A stretch of 47,177 nucleotides of DNA, from contig JAQBNU010000132.1 of the NCBI GenBank assembly GCA_028288365.1, forward strand, positions 1 to 47,177. The letters are read 5' to 3'. The position numbers and the translations under genes are program-made. Positions 1 to 7,998 of the stretch are shown piece after piece. The stretch's first letter is position 1, and the number at the start of each line of letters is the position of its first letter. The stretch is from Chitinophagaceae bacterium. Its GTDB lineage: Bacteria > Bacteroidota > Bacteroidia > Cytophagales > Cytophagaceae. The notes beneath the pieces were generated by a model. It made no database searches, was not told the origin of the DNA, and was given only the letters and a program-made list of their open reading frames with translations.

Positions 1-2
1 TG

Positions 3-134
3 ACGATTCGTTTCACTCATAAGGATGGTTCTGTAGATGAAATCAAAGCAAACCATACTTACAACGAGCAACAAATTGAATGGTTCAAAGCAGGAGGTGC
101 ATTGAACATCATCAGAGCAAGTGTGAAAGCATAA
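3..134 (+). CDS. aconitate hydratase, C-terminal fragment
   Basis: This is the 3' end of a gene that starts before the window; 43 codons and a TAA stop are visible. The tail contains the stretch [15 protein letters not shown], which matches the C-terminus of mitochondrial-type aconitases (NHTxNxxQIEWFxAGSALN). The enzyme interconverts citrate and isocitrate in the TCA cycle using a 4Fe-4S cluster. None of the cluster cysteines or catalytic residues lie in this part, so the call rests on the tail signature alone. A strong hairpin terminator follows at 181-216. Confidence 0.85.
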   Translation, partial: TIRFTHKDGSVDEIKANHTYNEQQIEWFKAGGALNIIRASVKA

Positions 135-140
135 ATAGAG

Positions 141-168
141 ATCTGAAATCAGAAATCTGAGATCAGAA
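141..168. repeat. tandem 7-base repeat, four degenerate units
   Basis: Four head-to-tail 7-base units are present: ATCTGAA, ATCAGAA, ATCTGAG, ATCAGAA. They also read as a 14-base unit repeated twice with one difference. The array sits between the aconitase stop and the terminator. Other intergenic 7-base arrays occur at 25998, 33288 and 40753, each with a different unit. Confidence 0.7.
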
Positions 169-180
169 TTGGGTAAAATA

Positions 181-216
181 AAAAGAGTCTCGCTATTATA
201 GCGGGACTCTTTTTTT
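181..216. terminator. bidirectional rho-independent terminator
   Basis: The arms AGAGTCTCGCTA and TAGCGGGACTCT pair over 12 positions (one G-T pair) around a 3-base loop. The hairpin has a run of T on the plus strand and a matching run of A upstream that becomes T on the minus strand. It can therefore end both the aconitase transcript and the minus-strand response regulator transcript, which stops at 254. Confidence 0.85.
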
Positions 217-253
217 ATGCTTGGCTTGTCAATTCAATTTTGCTTTCTCTTAT

Positions 254-655
254 CTACCTGTTATAAGTCATCTCCAGGATTTTCCCATACGCCTGCGCAC
301 TAAAAGGTTTCTCCATATACCCGATTACATTCTCATAACCCGCAGATTGTTTTTTATCGTCAGGATTGACAGAGGAAGTATACATGATGACCTGAACTTT
401 ACGACTCAATCCTTCATCACGCATTTTCTGTAAAAATTCAAAACCGTTCATTTTAGGCATGTTGATGTCTAGCAACAGTACGTCTGGCAAAGGCTCTGAG
501 AGGATAAGCAGATTCTTTAACTTATCTAACGCTTCCAATGGTTTAGAAAAAGTGGTCACCTCACAATCCTTGTCAAAGTTAGCAAGAAGCTTTTTCGTAA
601 CGAAGTTAATGGCTTCGTCATCATCTATTATAAAGGCTTTCTTGACATGTTTCAT
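254..655 (-). CDS. single-domain response regulator (CheY/Rcp1-like)
   Basis: This 133-residue protein is a receiver domain with no output domain. The acidic pocket IDDDE lies near residues 10-14, the phosphoacceptor aspartate is in LLLDINMPKMNG near residue 63, the switch region MYTSS is near residue 92, and the conserved lysine is in EKPF near residue 116. It should be phosphorylated by a histidine kinase and act through protein contacts in the cytoplasm. It lies 33 bases downstream of the DUF58 gene on the same strand and may be co-transcribed with it. No cognate kinase is adjacent; the only kinase in the window is the NtrY-like protein at 26107. Confidence 0.9.
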   Translation of the reverse strand: MKHVKKAFIIDDDEAINFVTKKLLANFDKDCEVTTFSKPLEALDKLKNLLILSEPLPDVLLLDINMPKMNGFEFLQKMRDEGLSRKVQVIMYTSSVNPDDKKQSAGYENVIGYMEKPFSAQAYGKILEMTYNR

Positions 656-688
656 ATACTAGTAATTTGTTCTGTGGAGTCGTATTTT

Positions 689-1597
689 TTATACGAGCAT
701 TTTTTTTCGTTTCACAAGATAAGGCAACAAGACCTGATCTACAGATTGGCGCACGTCACATTCTATCAGGTCAATTTTATATTGAGCACATTTTTCATAG
801 ATATCCATCATCATCCCCTTCATTCGGTTTTGGTATTGTTGACGAATTTGAACTGGATGGAGTTTTACTTTCTCTTTGGTTTCAATATCTATGAATTCGT
901 AGGGTCTGTTTTCAAAAAGAAAATCAAATTCAGTAGCCTTATCGATCGTATGAAAAACCAATACTTCGTGTTTATTGTGTTTTAGATTTCGCAATGCAAG
1001 AAATACTTCTTCTATGTTTTCCTGCTCAAACATATCAGAAAAGACGATGACCATGGCTCGACGCCCTACCTGGTCAGCTATAGATTGTATGGCCTTACTG
1101 ACAACGGTTTTAGAGCTGTACGCAGGAGGATGGGTAACTGTTTCTTCTAAAATAGAAAGGAGTTGATTAAAGTGCGTACTGGTGCTTTTTAGGGCACTTT
1201 GAAAATGGATATGATCGGAGAATGTCGCTATCCCAAAAGCATCGCGTTGCTTTTGAAACAATTGAAACAAGCAGGCTGTAGCAAGGGCCGCGAAGCGCAT
1301 TTTAAGATGACTTTCCTCAGGGTAAAACATAGATCCTGACACATCCAGCAAGACATAACATCTCAGGTTGGTTTCTTCTTCGTAACGCTTGGTATAAAGA
1401 CGATCTGTTTTTGCAAATACTTTCCAATCTATATGACGTGTACTTTCACCAGGATTATAGATTCTGTGTTCTGCAAATTCTACAGAAAAGCCATGAAAAG
1501 GAGATTGGTGCAAACCTGTGATGAACCCTTCCACCTGCTTACGAGCGAGCAGGTCGAGGTGCTTGAATATTGAAATATCTTCTAAATTGATATTCAT
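689..1597 (-). CDS. DUF58 domain protein (vWA-like fold)
   Basis: This is a 302-residue soluble protein. It shows the DUF58 signature: a FxGxxxEFAEHRIYNPGE-type segment followed by RHIDWKVFAKTDRLYTKRYEEE at about residues 37-77, then a vWA-like metal-site motif DVSGSMF near residues 88-94. DUF58 proteins usually sit beside a MoxR AAA+ ATPase in Bat-type operons and may act with it as chaperone or membrane-protease partners. No MoxR or Bat gene is visible here, so this copy stands apart unless its partner is elsewhere. It is followed on the same strand by the response regulator. The precise function is unknown. Confidence 0.9.
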   Translation of the reverse strand: MNINLEDISIFKHLDLLARKQVEGFITGLHQSPFHGFSVEFAEHRIYNPGESTRHIDWKVFAKTDRLYTKRYEEETNLRCYVLLDVSGSMFYPEESHLKMRFAALATACLFQLFQKQRDAFGIATFSDHIHFQSALKSTSTHFNQLLSILEETVTHPPAYSSKTVVSKAIQSIADQVGRRAMVIVFSDMFEQENIEEVFLALRNLKHNKHEVLVFHTIDKATEFDFLFENRPYEFIDIETKEKVKLHPVQIRQQYQNRMKGMMMDIYEKCAQYKIDLIECDVRQSVDQVLLPYLVKRKKMLV

Positions 1598-1759
1598 GGT
1601 ACAAGTTATAATATGCTTTTAGGAGTATTCTGTAAGTAAATTTCCTTTATTTACAGCCCTAATTTGTGCTATTCGAAGGGAATAGTTAATTTATTTGAAA
1701 CTTAATTAAAAAAAATTACATTTACTTACATTTTATAACCTATAAAATTTTAGAGTACC

Positions 1760-2101
1760 GTGGAAGAGAACAAAGACAAGGAGCACGTTGAAATTTACTC
1801 TAAGCGAGTAAAGGCAGGGAAGCGAACTTATTTTTTCGACATCAAATCTACTCGTTCCAACGATTATTACTTGACGATTACCGAAAGTAAAAAGAGATTT
1901 AAGGACGACGGTTTTTTTTATGAAAAACATAAGATTTTTCTCTATAAAGAAGACTTTGCTAAGTTTCTAGAAGCATTGCAACAGACGGTAGAACACGTAA
2001 AGACCGAGCTTTTGCCTGATGTAGACTTCGACAAATTCAATCAGTCTCCTGAAGAAGAAGAAAACACAACCGGTGGTGACACAGAATTGAAATGGGAATA
2101 A
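1760..2101 (+). CDS. PUR-domain DNA/RNA-binding protein (DUF3276)
   Basis: This 113-residue protein matches the bacterial PUR-alpha-like family (DUF3276). The N-terminal two-thirds carries the beta-rich fold with the segments IYSKRVKAGKRTYFFDIK and DYYLTITESKKRF, followed by a helix and an acidic, disordered tail of about 25 residues. Family members bind single-stranded nucleic acid, and their role in Bacteroidota is not settled. The only possible start is the GTG at 1760, because an in-frame TAG lies three codons upstream at 1751. Two hairpins follow before ychF. Confidence 0.88.
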   Translation: MEENKDKEHVEIYSKRVKAGKRTYFFDIKSTRSNDYYLTITESKKRFKDDGFFYEKHKIFLYKEDFAKFLEALQQTVEHVKTELLPDVDFDKFNQSPEEEENTTGGDTELKWE

Positions 2102-2106
2102 TCCTT

Positions 2107-2132
2107 GGCTCTCAATAAAGTGAGCTTTTTTT
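2107..2132 (+). terminator. weak hairpin with T-run after the PUR gene
   Basis: GCTC (2108-2111) pairs with GAGC (2122-2125), with one further pair across a mismatch, and is followed by seven T. The stem is short, so termination may be partial. Confidence 0.4.
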
Positions 2133-2147
2133 CATTTTTGTTACTTC

Positions 2148-2180
2148 AACGCTCTTTTTAACAAAGAGTGTTCTATTTTT
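2148..2180 (+). terminator. 10-bp hairpin between the PUR gene and ychF
   Basis: AACGCTCTTT (2148-2157) pairs with AAAGAGTGTT (2163-2172) around a 5-base loop, followed by CTATTTTT. It may finish the PUR-gene transcript. Its trailing bases overlap a promoter box at 2174-2181. Confidence 0.5.
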
Positions 2181-2181
2181 G
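2174..2181 (+). promoter_or_regulatory. -7 promoter box for ychF
   Basis: TATTTTTG fits the TAnnTTTG -7 consensus described for Bacteroides and Flavobacterium. It lies 28 bases before the ychF ATG. No matching -33 TTTG is seen at the usual spacing, so this is a motif match only. Confidence 0.45.
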
Positions 2182-2209
2182 TAAAGAATAATATTAACTA
2201 ATTGAAATA

Positions 2210-3307
2210 ATGGGTTTGCAGTGTGGGATCGTAGGATTACCTAATGTGGGTAAGTCGACCCTTTTTAATGCGTTGTCAAATGCAAAAGCGGAAGCAGCTA
2301 ACTACCCGTTTTGTACAATTGAGCCAAATGTAGGAGTTGTTACAGTTCCTGACGAGCGTTTGGAGATATTGGAAACATTAGTACATCCAGAAAGGGTTTT
2401 ACCAGCAGTGATTGAATTTGTCGACATTGCGGGTTTGGTAAAAGGTGCATCAAAGGGGGAAGGGTTGGGGAATAAATTTCTCGCCAACATCCGTGAAGTA
2501 GATGCGATCATTCATGTGATACGTTGTTTCGAAGACGATAATGTGGTTCACGTGGCTGGGAAAGTAGATCCGATTGCTGATAAAGAAATCATAGATACAG
2601 AACTACAGTTGAAAGACTTAGATTCGGTAGAAAAGAAAATAGCAAAAGTAGAAAAAGCAGCAAAGGCCGGAGACGCAAAAGCGAAGAAGGAGTTAGCTAA
2701 TCTCATGCTTTTCAAAAATCATTTACTACAAGGTAAAAGCGCCAGAAGTCTTGATCTTGACGAGGAAGATAAGAAGGTAGTAGATGATATTCACTTACTT
2801 ACTATAAAGAAAGTCATCTACGTTGCCAATGTGGATGAAAATTCTTTACCTGATGGTAATAAGTATGTTGAGCAGTTGAAAGCAGAAGTAGCCGCTGAAC
2901 AGGCCGATGTCATTATCCTATGTGCTGCGATAGAAGCGCAGATTGCGGAATTGACGGATCCTGAAGAAAGGGCATTGTTTTTGCAAGAATATAAGTTGAC
3001 TGATTCGGGACTGAACAAACTTATCAAATCGTCATTTGCGTTGCTTAACCTGATTACGTATTTCACTGCGGGAGTGAAAGAAGTAAGGGCTTGGACAATT
3101 AAAAAAGGATGGAAAGCTCCTCAAGCAGCTGGAGTAATTCATACGGATTTTGAAAAAGGCTTCATTAAAGCAGAGGTTATTAAACTTAGAGATTTTCAGC
3201 AGTTCAAAACAGAAGTGGCCTGTCGTGAAAATGGAAAGAGTTCTATTGAAGGGAAAGAGTATCTGGTTGAAGATGGTGACATCATGCACTTCAGATTCAA
3301 TGTTTAA
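2210..3307 (+). CDS. ychF: ribosome-associated ATPase YchF (Obg family)
   Basis: At 365 residues this is the normal length for YchF/OLA1. The P-loop GLPNVGKST is at residues 9-17, the switch II motif DIAGLVKGAS near residues 73-82, and NVDE stands where GTPases have NKxD, which is the family's mark of ATP preference. A coiled-coil insert follows (about 125-165), and a TGS domain ends the protein (roughly 280-365, including EVRAWTIKKGWKAPQAAGVIH). YchF binds ribosomes and is linked to translation control and oxidative stress. The gene has its own possible -7 box and ends 80 bases before cas6. Confidence 0.97.
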   Translation: MGLQCGIVGLPNVGKSTLFNALSNAKAEAANYPFCTIEPNVGVVTVPDERLEILETLVHPERVLPAVIEFVDIAGLVKGASKGEGLGNKFLANIREVDAIIHVIRCFEDDNVVHVAGKVDPIADKEIIDTELQLKDLDSVEKKIAKVEKAAKAGDAKAKKELANLMLFKNHLLQGKSARSLDLDEEDKKVVDDIHLLTIKKVIYVANVDENSLPDGNKYVEQLKAEVAAEQADVIILCAAIEAQIAELTDPEERALFLQEYKLTDSGLNKLIKSSFALLNLITYFTAGVKEVRAWTIKKGWKAPQAAGVIHTDFEKGFIKAEVIKLRDFQQFKTEVACRENGKSSIEGKEYLVEDGDIMHFRFNV

Positions 3308-3325
3308 ACTTTGAAACGAATTTTG

Positions 3326-3333
3326 TAATTTTG
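3326..3333 (+). promoter_or_regulatory. -7 promoter box upstream of cas6
   Basis: TAATTTTG fits TAnnTTTG. It lies in the 80-base gap between ychF and cas6 and would give the lone cas6 its own transcript. The nearest TTTG (3310-3313) is only 12 bases upstream, closer than the usual 19-21. Confidence 0.4.
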
Positions 3334-3387
3334 TTGTTGAATCAATCAGAAGTATAATTTTAATATTTTTTCTAAACAGATAAAGTC

Positions 3388-4182
3388 GTGAGAGTAAGAA
3401 TAATTTTTGGTTTAAAAAATAAGGGAGCTTATGTTCCTTTTCACCATCAGTATTTGATACACGAGTTTGTGCAGCCTTATATAGAGCGTTACGAGAGTTC
3501 TATTGGAAAGACTGCAGATAACTATAATTTCTCTGCTTTGAAAGGCCAGACAAGAGTTGGGAAAGATGGGTTGCATTTCTATTCTAGCAAAGTAACACTT
3601 GTCTTTTCTTCTATTGACAAAGCGTTAATCGATTCAGTAATCAAAGGGATTTTCTCTCAGGAAGAAGTAACAATTGGAAGATTGGAACTGAATCCAATGA
3701 ATGTTGATATGGAGCAAGTGCCTGTATTAACGAATGAAACTAAATTCATTTGTCTTTCGCCTTTATCTATTGTACATCCTAGTGATGGCGGTATTGATGC
3801 AAAAAGATTTGTGAGTCCTACACTGGATGAATTTTCAGATCATCTTTTTGAAAGCACCATGATGAGAATGGAAAAAGCAGGCTATACACAAGATCAGTTA
3901 GCAGCGTTTTTTAAATTTCAATTGGTACCGGATGCAGATTATTTAGGTAAGATCAAGAACGAAGAGAAAAAATTCGCTCGCATTTTCCCTGTGTATTTTG
4001 AAGGAAATAAAGCGGAAGTGAGAGGATATACTTTTCCATTTACTCTTTACGCAGATCCTGAAGTACAAAAATTTGTATTCAATGCAGGTATCGGTGTATT
4101 GACGGATAGAGGATTTGGAATGCTGGACATCGCTAATGCTGATCCCAATCAGAGAGTTACTGCTTACGAGATCAGTAAGTAA
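3388..4182 (+). CDS. cas6: stand-alone CRISPR endoribonuclease Cas6
   Basis: This 264-residue protein has the Cas6 layout of two ferredoxin-like RAMP folds. The N-terminal strand MRVRIIFGL leads into VPFHHQYLIHEFVQ, which resembles the VPYNHQYYLQG segment of Pyrococcus Cas6. The C-terminal glycine-rich loop is TDRGFGMLDI near residues 241-250. Cas6 cuts CRISPR repeat RNA to make crRNAs. No other cas gene and no repeat-spacer array is in the window. By eye, the catalytic histidine seen near residue 46 in Pyrococcus has no obvious match, so activity is uncertain. The start is GTG, three codons after an in-frame TAA. The stop lies 3 bases from the stop of the convergent gene. Confidence 0.85.
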   Translation: MRVRIIFGLKNKGAYVPFHHQYLIHEFVQPYIERYESSIGKTADNYNFSALKGQTRVGKDGLHFYSSKVTLVFSSIDKALIDSVIKGIFSQEEVTIGRLELNPMNVDMEQVPVLTNETKFICLSPLSIVHPSDGGIDAKRFVSPTLDEFSDHLFESTMMRMEKAGYTQDQLAAFFKFQLVPDADYLGKIKNEEKKFARIFPVYFEGNKAEVRGYTFPFTLYADPEVQKFVFNAGIGVLTDRGFGMLDIANADPNQRVTAYEISK

Positions 4183-4185
4183 CGC

Positions 4186-5457
4186 TTATCGATTAAAGTT
4201 TGTATTCCCGACAGAACTCATCGTCTGATATCCTATTAAGCGATCGTAAAATTCTCCCGGTACTCTATAATACACAATGACGTCGTATACGTTTTCTGTA
4301 GCGTTGTAATTGCCTTCGTAGTAATTTTCGTCCATGCCTTTTCCTGTTACGAAATAGCGGTAGTTGTAAATACCTTGTTTTAGAAAGAGACTTGCCTCAT
4401 ACGCTTTGTTTTCACTGTTGTATTTCATCCTATTGTCAGGCGAAAGCTCCCAATTGCTAAGTGCTCCATACACATAGACATTTGCATTAGGTAACTCCTG
4501 CGTCTCTAGTGAGAAGTGTACAGTTCCATAATCAGGTTCTATTCTTGTACCACTGGTTTCATAGTTTTGAATGTAGTACCTCCCATTAAGATCATCCCAC
4601 AAAATATACATGTTAGATGCTCTGGTTTTATCAATGGCTAAGAGGATATCTGTACTGTCTTGTTTTTTTATGATTCGACCGACATTGAATCCTCCAAAAT
4701 AAAAACTTCTCATATCGAAGTAACGGTATTCATTTCCTCCTGGAAAGGTACTGGCATCGTTGTAAAAGATATAGTCCAGTTCTCTTTGGTCCTCTTTAAT
4801 GTACAAGGGATAAAGAGGAGCGGTAGCTGTACGCCAATCGTAGTTTTGTCGCACAATAACTTTTAGTTGTACCGAAGGATTGACTAGGGTATAACTGGGA
4901 TAAAAAATATTAAAACTTACCATTTGGTGAGTTTTGAGTTTAGATGTATTGTTGGGAAAATTAACCTGTCCGGAAATATCTATAGATTTTTCTACTATAA
5001 GGAATCTTCGGGTAAGCAATACTTTTTCTTCATCGCCTTCTTCATACACTTTGATGAAAAAATTGCCACTGACATTCATAGCAGGAATTGGCGCGGTATA
5101 ATGCGTGAATCCTGTTTTAGTAGCCGCTGAAAATTGTCGGCTTTGTATGAAGATCTCATTGAAATCACGCATGTACTGGATGCTTTTTAAATTAGAAGGC
5201 TGCCAGTCTGAATTACAATGAATGATTTTAAAATAATAAGAATCTGCTTCATCACTCAACTCGTCAAACTCTAGTGATAAATCCTGATTAGATAAATATG
5301 TAATAGGAGTGATGGCTGTATCAGAGGTGCGGGAATAGAACTGTACCGTTTTTATGGTGGCTTTATAAGTCGCATCTACTCCAGGTACTTCTGCATGGAG
5401 CACGGTGCAACTTAGCTCAACTAAAAACAGAAAGAAAAGGACGGTTTTGTTTTTCAT
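4186..5457 (-). CDS. T9SS plug protein (DUF5103 family)
   Basis: This is a 423-residue secreted protein with an N-terminal signal peptide of about 22 residues ending near LHA. The body matches the Bacteroidota DUF5103 family: an SNQDLSLEFDEL strand, an HCNSDWQPSNL segment near residue 80, a GNEYRYFDMRSFYFGG motif near residue 242, and a C-terminal carbohydrate-module-like part (YVYGALSNWELS). Family members include the Plug protein that occupies the SprA translocon of the type IX secretion system at the outer membrane. It fits with the T9SS cargo at 42994. The gene is monocistronic and convergent with cas6. The family call is firm; the plug role is by homology. Confidence 0.85.
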   Translation of the reverse strand: MKNKTVLFFLFLVELSCTVLHAEVPGVDATYKATIKTVQFYSRTSDTAITPITYLSNQDLSLEFDELSDEADSYYFKIIHCNSDWQPSNLKSIQYMRDFNEIFIQSRQFSAATKTGFTHYTAPIPAMNVSGNFFIKVYEEGDEEKVLLTRRFLIVEKSIDISGQVNFPNNTSKLKTHQMVSFNIFYPSYTLVNPSVQLKVIVRQNYDWRTATAPLYPLYIKEDQRELDYIFYNDASTFPGGNEYRYFDMRSFYFGGFNVGRIIKKQDSTDILLAIDKTRASNMYILWDDLNGRYYIQNYETSGTRIEPDYGTVHFSLETQELPNANVYVYGALSNWELSPDNRMKYNSENKAYEASLFLKQGIYNYRYFVTGKGMDENYYEGNYNATENVYDVIVYYRVPGEFYDRLIGYQTMSSVGNTNFNR

Positions 5458-5548
5458 TTCACGGACGTATAGAATGGATAACGAAATGTCTAATCACAAA
5501 TTATATAACTGTTGAATAGTAGTCGTGATTGGTTTAAGCCTGGTGTAA

Positions 5549-7462
5549 TCAACTCAGTTTTTCCAGTTCCATCATTTTACTTTCCCATTCGTTTTGTTTG
5601 CGTTGCAACAACGGTTGAAGAGCAGCATGCTTTTCACTGTATAATTTCAATTCTGCATCTTGTTTGTATACCTCGTCCGATGCTAGTTTATCTTCGACCA
5701 CCTTCAATTCCTTTTCTAGCGTTTCAATGTCGGTTTCAAGAAGAGTGATTTCTTTTTTTATTTTTTTAATTTGCTTATCATCCACAGTATTCATGGACTT
5801 ACTCACTTCTTGTTTAGCGAGTACAGGTTTTGCCGATTTGGGAGTTGTGTCTTTTTTATCGTTCAGTTCTCGTGTGGCATTCCATTTGACAAACTCGTCG
5901 TATGTGCCTGGATACTCTTTGATTTGATGATCTTCGATCCACCAGATTTTATTAGCTGTTTCGCGCACAAAGTGGCGGTCGTGAGAAACAATCACAATGG
6001 TGCCTTCGTATTGCGTCAATGCCTGTATCAAGCGGTTGACGGAAGACATGTCCAAATGGTTGGTAGGTTCATCCAATAATAAAAAATTGGATTGAGAGAC
6101 CAATGTTTTAGCCAACGCGACGCGTGCTCGTTCTCCTCCGGACAACACTTTTATTTTTTTAAAGACATCATCACTGGAAAATAAAAAACAACCCAGAATG
6201 CTTCGCAGTTCTGTTTCTGTTTTTGTACTTCCCATCGTTTTAAGTTCATCGAGTACGGTGTTCTCTACTGTCAGCGATTCTAATTGATGTTGTGCATACG
6301 AGTAGCTTTCTACCTGATGACCAAATGAATGTTCTCCTTGAAAAGTTTCTTCACCCGATATGATGCGCAATAGGGTCGACTTTCCTTTTCCGTTAGCACC
6401 GATCAAAGCGATCTTGTCGCCTCGTTCGATGCGGGCTGTAGCGTTTCTTAGGATATGGTTGTCTCCATAACTTTTGGCAATCTTATCAAGGCTTACAATA
6501 CTTCTGCCAGGTTGCACACGCATGTTGAAACGGAAAAGAACTTTTGCTTCTTCATCCGGAATCTCTTCAATGACATCCATGCGTTCCAATGATTTTACAC
6601 GAGATTGCACTTGTCGAGCCTTACTGGCTTTGGCTTTGAAGCGTTCTATGAATTTTTCCGTTTGCTTTATTTTGGCTTGTTGATTTTCGTAAGTACTCTT
6701 GAGAATTTCAGAACGCAATTCTTTCTCTTCTAAATAGTAGGTATAGTTTCCCTGATAAATTTCAAGATCCTGGTACTTTACTTCTACGATCATGTTGCAG
6801 GTATGATCTAAAAACTCGCGGTCGTGAGAAACGACAATTGTTGCGCCTTCATAATCGGTGAGGTATTCTTCTATCCATTGGATGGATGGTAGATCCAAGT
6901 GGTTGGTTGGTTCATCCAGCATGAGCAATGATGGTTTTTGCAAAAGCAACTTTGCCAACATCACGCGCATTCTCCATCCTCCTGAAAAATTCTTTAAGGG
7001 TTTGGTGAGGTCTTCTGTACGAAAGCCAAGTCCTTCTAATATTTTTTCTGTTTGAGATTGTATAGAGTATCCATCGAGACTTTCGAATCTTTCCTGAAGA
7101 CTGCTTAATTTATAAACCAGGTCTTCCTGATAATCCGTTTCCATTTGATGAATGACTTTGTCCATTTGAGCCTGCACTTCATTGGCTTCAGCAAATGCTT
7201 CCATGGCAACAGCAAGAATACTGTCTTCGCTTTGATAGGAAAGCAAATCCTGATTCAGATAACCGATGGTGCAATCGTTGCTTTTGGAAATAGAGCCTTC
7301 ATCCGGAGTCATGTCTCCATTGATTAATTTCAGCAGGGTAGATTTTCCAGTACCGTTTGCTCCGATTAATCCAATCTTATCTTTGGGCTTAATTTGTAAT
7401 GAGATGTCCTCGTAAATAGGACGAGCCCCGATGTAATAGGATAAATTGTGAATAGTAAGCAT
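5549..7462 (-). CDS. ABC-F family ATPase
   Basis: This is a 637-residue soluble protein with two ABC domains and no membrane segment. The first domain has Walker A GANGTGKST (34-42) and signature FSGGWRMR; the second has GANGKGKST and LSGGERAR. Each has LLMLDEPTNHLDL or a close form, and the domains are joined by the charged linker of ABC-F proteins. A lysine/glutamate-rich coiled coil forms the last 90 residues or so. ABC-F proteins act on the ribosome (EttA, Uup and YheS classes, or antibiotic protection). The start is the ATG at 7462 (MLTIHNLSYY): it aligns with the family start and lies 4 bases after a -7 box. A longer open frame to 7636 runs through the promoter and into the divergent gene. 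Confidence 0.93.
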   Translation of the reverse strand: MLTIHNLSYYIGARPIYEDISLQIKPKDKIGLIGANGTGKSTLLKLINGDMTPDEGSISKSNDCTIGYLNQDLLSYQSEDSILAVAMEAFAEANEVQAQMDKVIHQMETDYQEDLVYKLSSLQERFESLDGYSIQSQTEKILEGLGFRTEDLTKPLKNFSGGWRMRVMLAKLLLQKPSLLMLDEPTNHLDLPSIQWIEEYLTDYEGATIVVSHDREFLDHTCNMIVEVKYQDLEIYQGNYTYYLEEKELRSEILKSTYENQQAKIKQTEKFIERFKAKASKARQVQSRVKSLERMDVIEEIPDEEAKVLFRFNMRVQPGRSIVSLDKIAKSYGDNHILRNATARIERGDKIALIGANGKGKSTLLRIISGEETFQGEHSFGHQVESYSYAQHQLESLTVENTVLDELKTMGSTKTETELRSILGCFLFSSDDVFKKIKVLSGGERARVALAKTLVSQSNFLLLDEPTNHLDMSSVNRLIQALTQYEGTIVIVSHDRHFVRETANKIWWIEDHQIKEYPGTYDEFVKWNATRELNDKKDTTPKSAKPVLAKQEVSKSMNTVDDKQIKKIKKEITLLETDIETLEKELKVVEDKLASDEVYKQDAELKLYSEKHAALQPLLQRKQNEWESKMMELEKLS

Positions 7463-7466
7463 ACTA

Positions 7467-7474
7467 CAAAGGTA
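7467..7474 (-). promoter_or_regulatory. -7 promoter box for the ABC-F gene
   Basis: On the minus strand the sequence is TACCTTTG, an exact match to TAnnTTTG. It ends 4 bases before the ATG, giving a leaderless or nearly leaderless transcript. It supports the 7462 start over the longer frame. Confidence 0.6.
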
Positions 7475-7494
7475 ATATATCCAATCCTTCTTTT

Positions 7495-7502
7495 TAAGTT
7501 TG
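7495..7502 (+). promoter_or_regulatory. -7 promoter box for the dCMP deaminase gene
   Basis: TAAGTTTG matches TAnnTTTG and ends 18 bases before the ATG. Together with the box at 7467-7474 it forms a divergent promoter pair. Confidence 0.6.
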
Positions 7503-7520
7503 TAGCCCAAATTAAGAATT

Positions 7521-7985
7521 ATGAACAAACCTGATTTTGATGATATTTTTATGCAGTTGGCTGAAAACCTTGCTTTGAAGTCACATTGCATAAAAAGACA
7601 GGTAGGAGCTGTCCTTACAAAAGACACGAGGATCATCTCTATTGGCTATAATGGTCCTCCTGCGGGCACGCACAACTGCGATGAGGAATGGCCGGAGACG
7701 GGTTGCCCCAAAGACTCTAAAGGCAGTTGTTCGTTGGCATTACATGCAGAACAGAATGCCATCATCTTTGCTTCTAACAATGGTTCGCAATTGAATGGAT
7801 CGACGCTGTATGTGACATTGTCTCCATGTTTATCGTGTGCGCGTCATATATTTTCTGTAGGAGTAAAGAAAGTGATATACCTTCATTCGTATGCCGAATA
7901 CAAGGGACTTCAGGAAGATGAAGGCGTCGCTTTTTTACGGAAGTTCGGAGTTGTGGTAGATCGCTATACGAAAGTCGCAGGTTAA
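7521..7985 (+). CDS. dCMP deaminase family protein
   Basis: This 154-residue zinc enzyme has the cytidine/deoxycytidylate deaminase fold. The zinc and catalytic motif HAEQNA is at 75-80 (H75, E77) and the zinc cysteines C103 and C106 are in SPCLSCARH. The GYNGPPAGTHNC segment at 42-53 is typical of ComEB-like dCMP deaminases. It should convert dCMP to dUMP for dTTP synthesis. The neighbouring genes are unrelated; its stop lies 13 bases from the stop of the convergent murB. Confidence 0.9.
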   Translation: MNKPDFDDIFMQLAENLALKSHCIKRQVGAVLTKDTRIISIGYNGPPAGTHNCDEEWPETGCPKDSKGSCSLALHAEQNAIIFASNNGSQLNGSTLYVTLSPCLSCARHIFSVGVKKVIYLHSYAEYKGLQEDEGVAFLRKFGVVVDRYTKVAG

Positions 7986-7998
7986 AATAGATAAGTGC

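Noticed and set aside
3300..4200. CRISPR array near cas6
   Set aside because: Gaps on both sides of cas6 are short (80 and 3 bases) and no regularly spaced 25-40 base repeats occur there or elsewhere in the window.
7463..7636. Extended N-terminus of the ABC-F ATPase
   Set aside because: The extra 58 codons run through the promoter box at 7467 and into the divergent deaminase gene, and the family start is at 7462.
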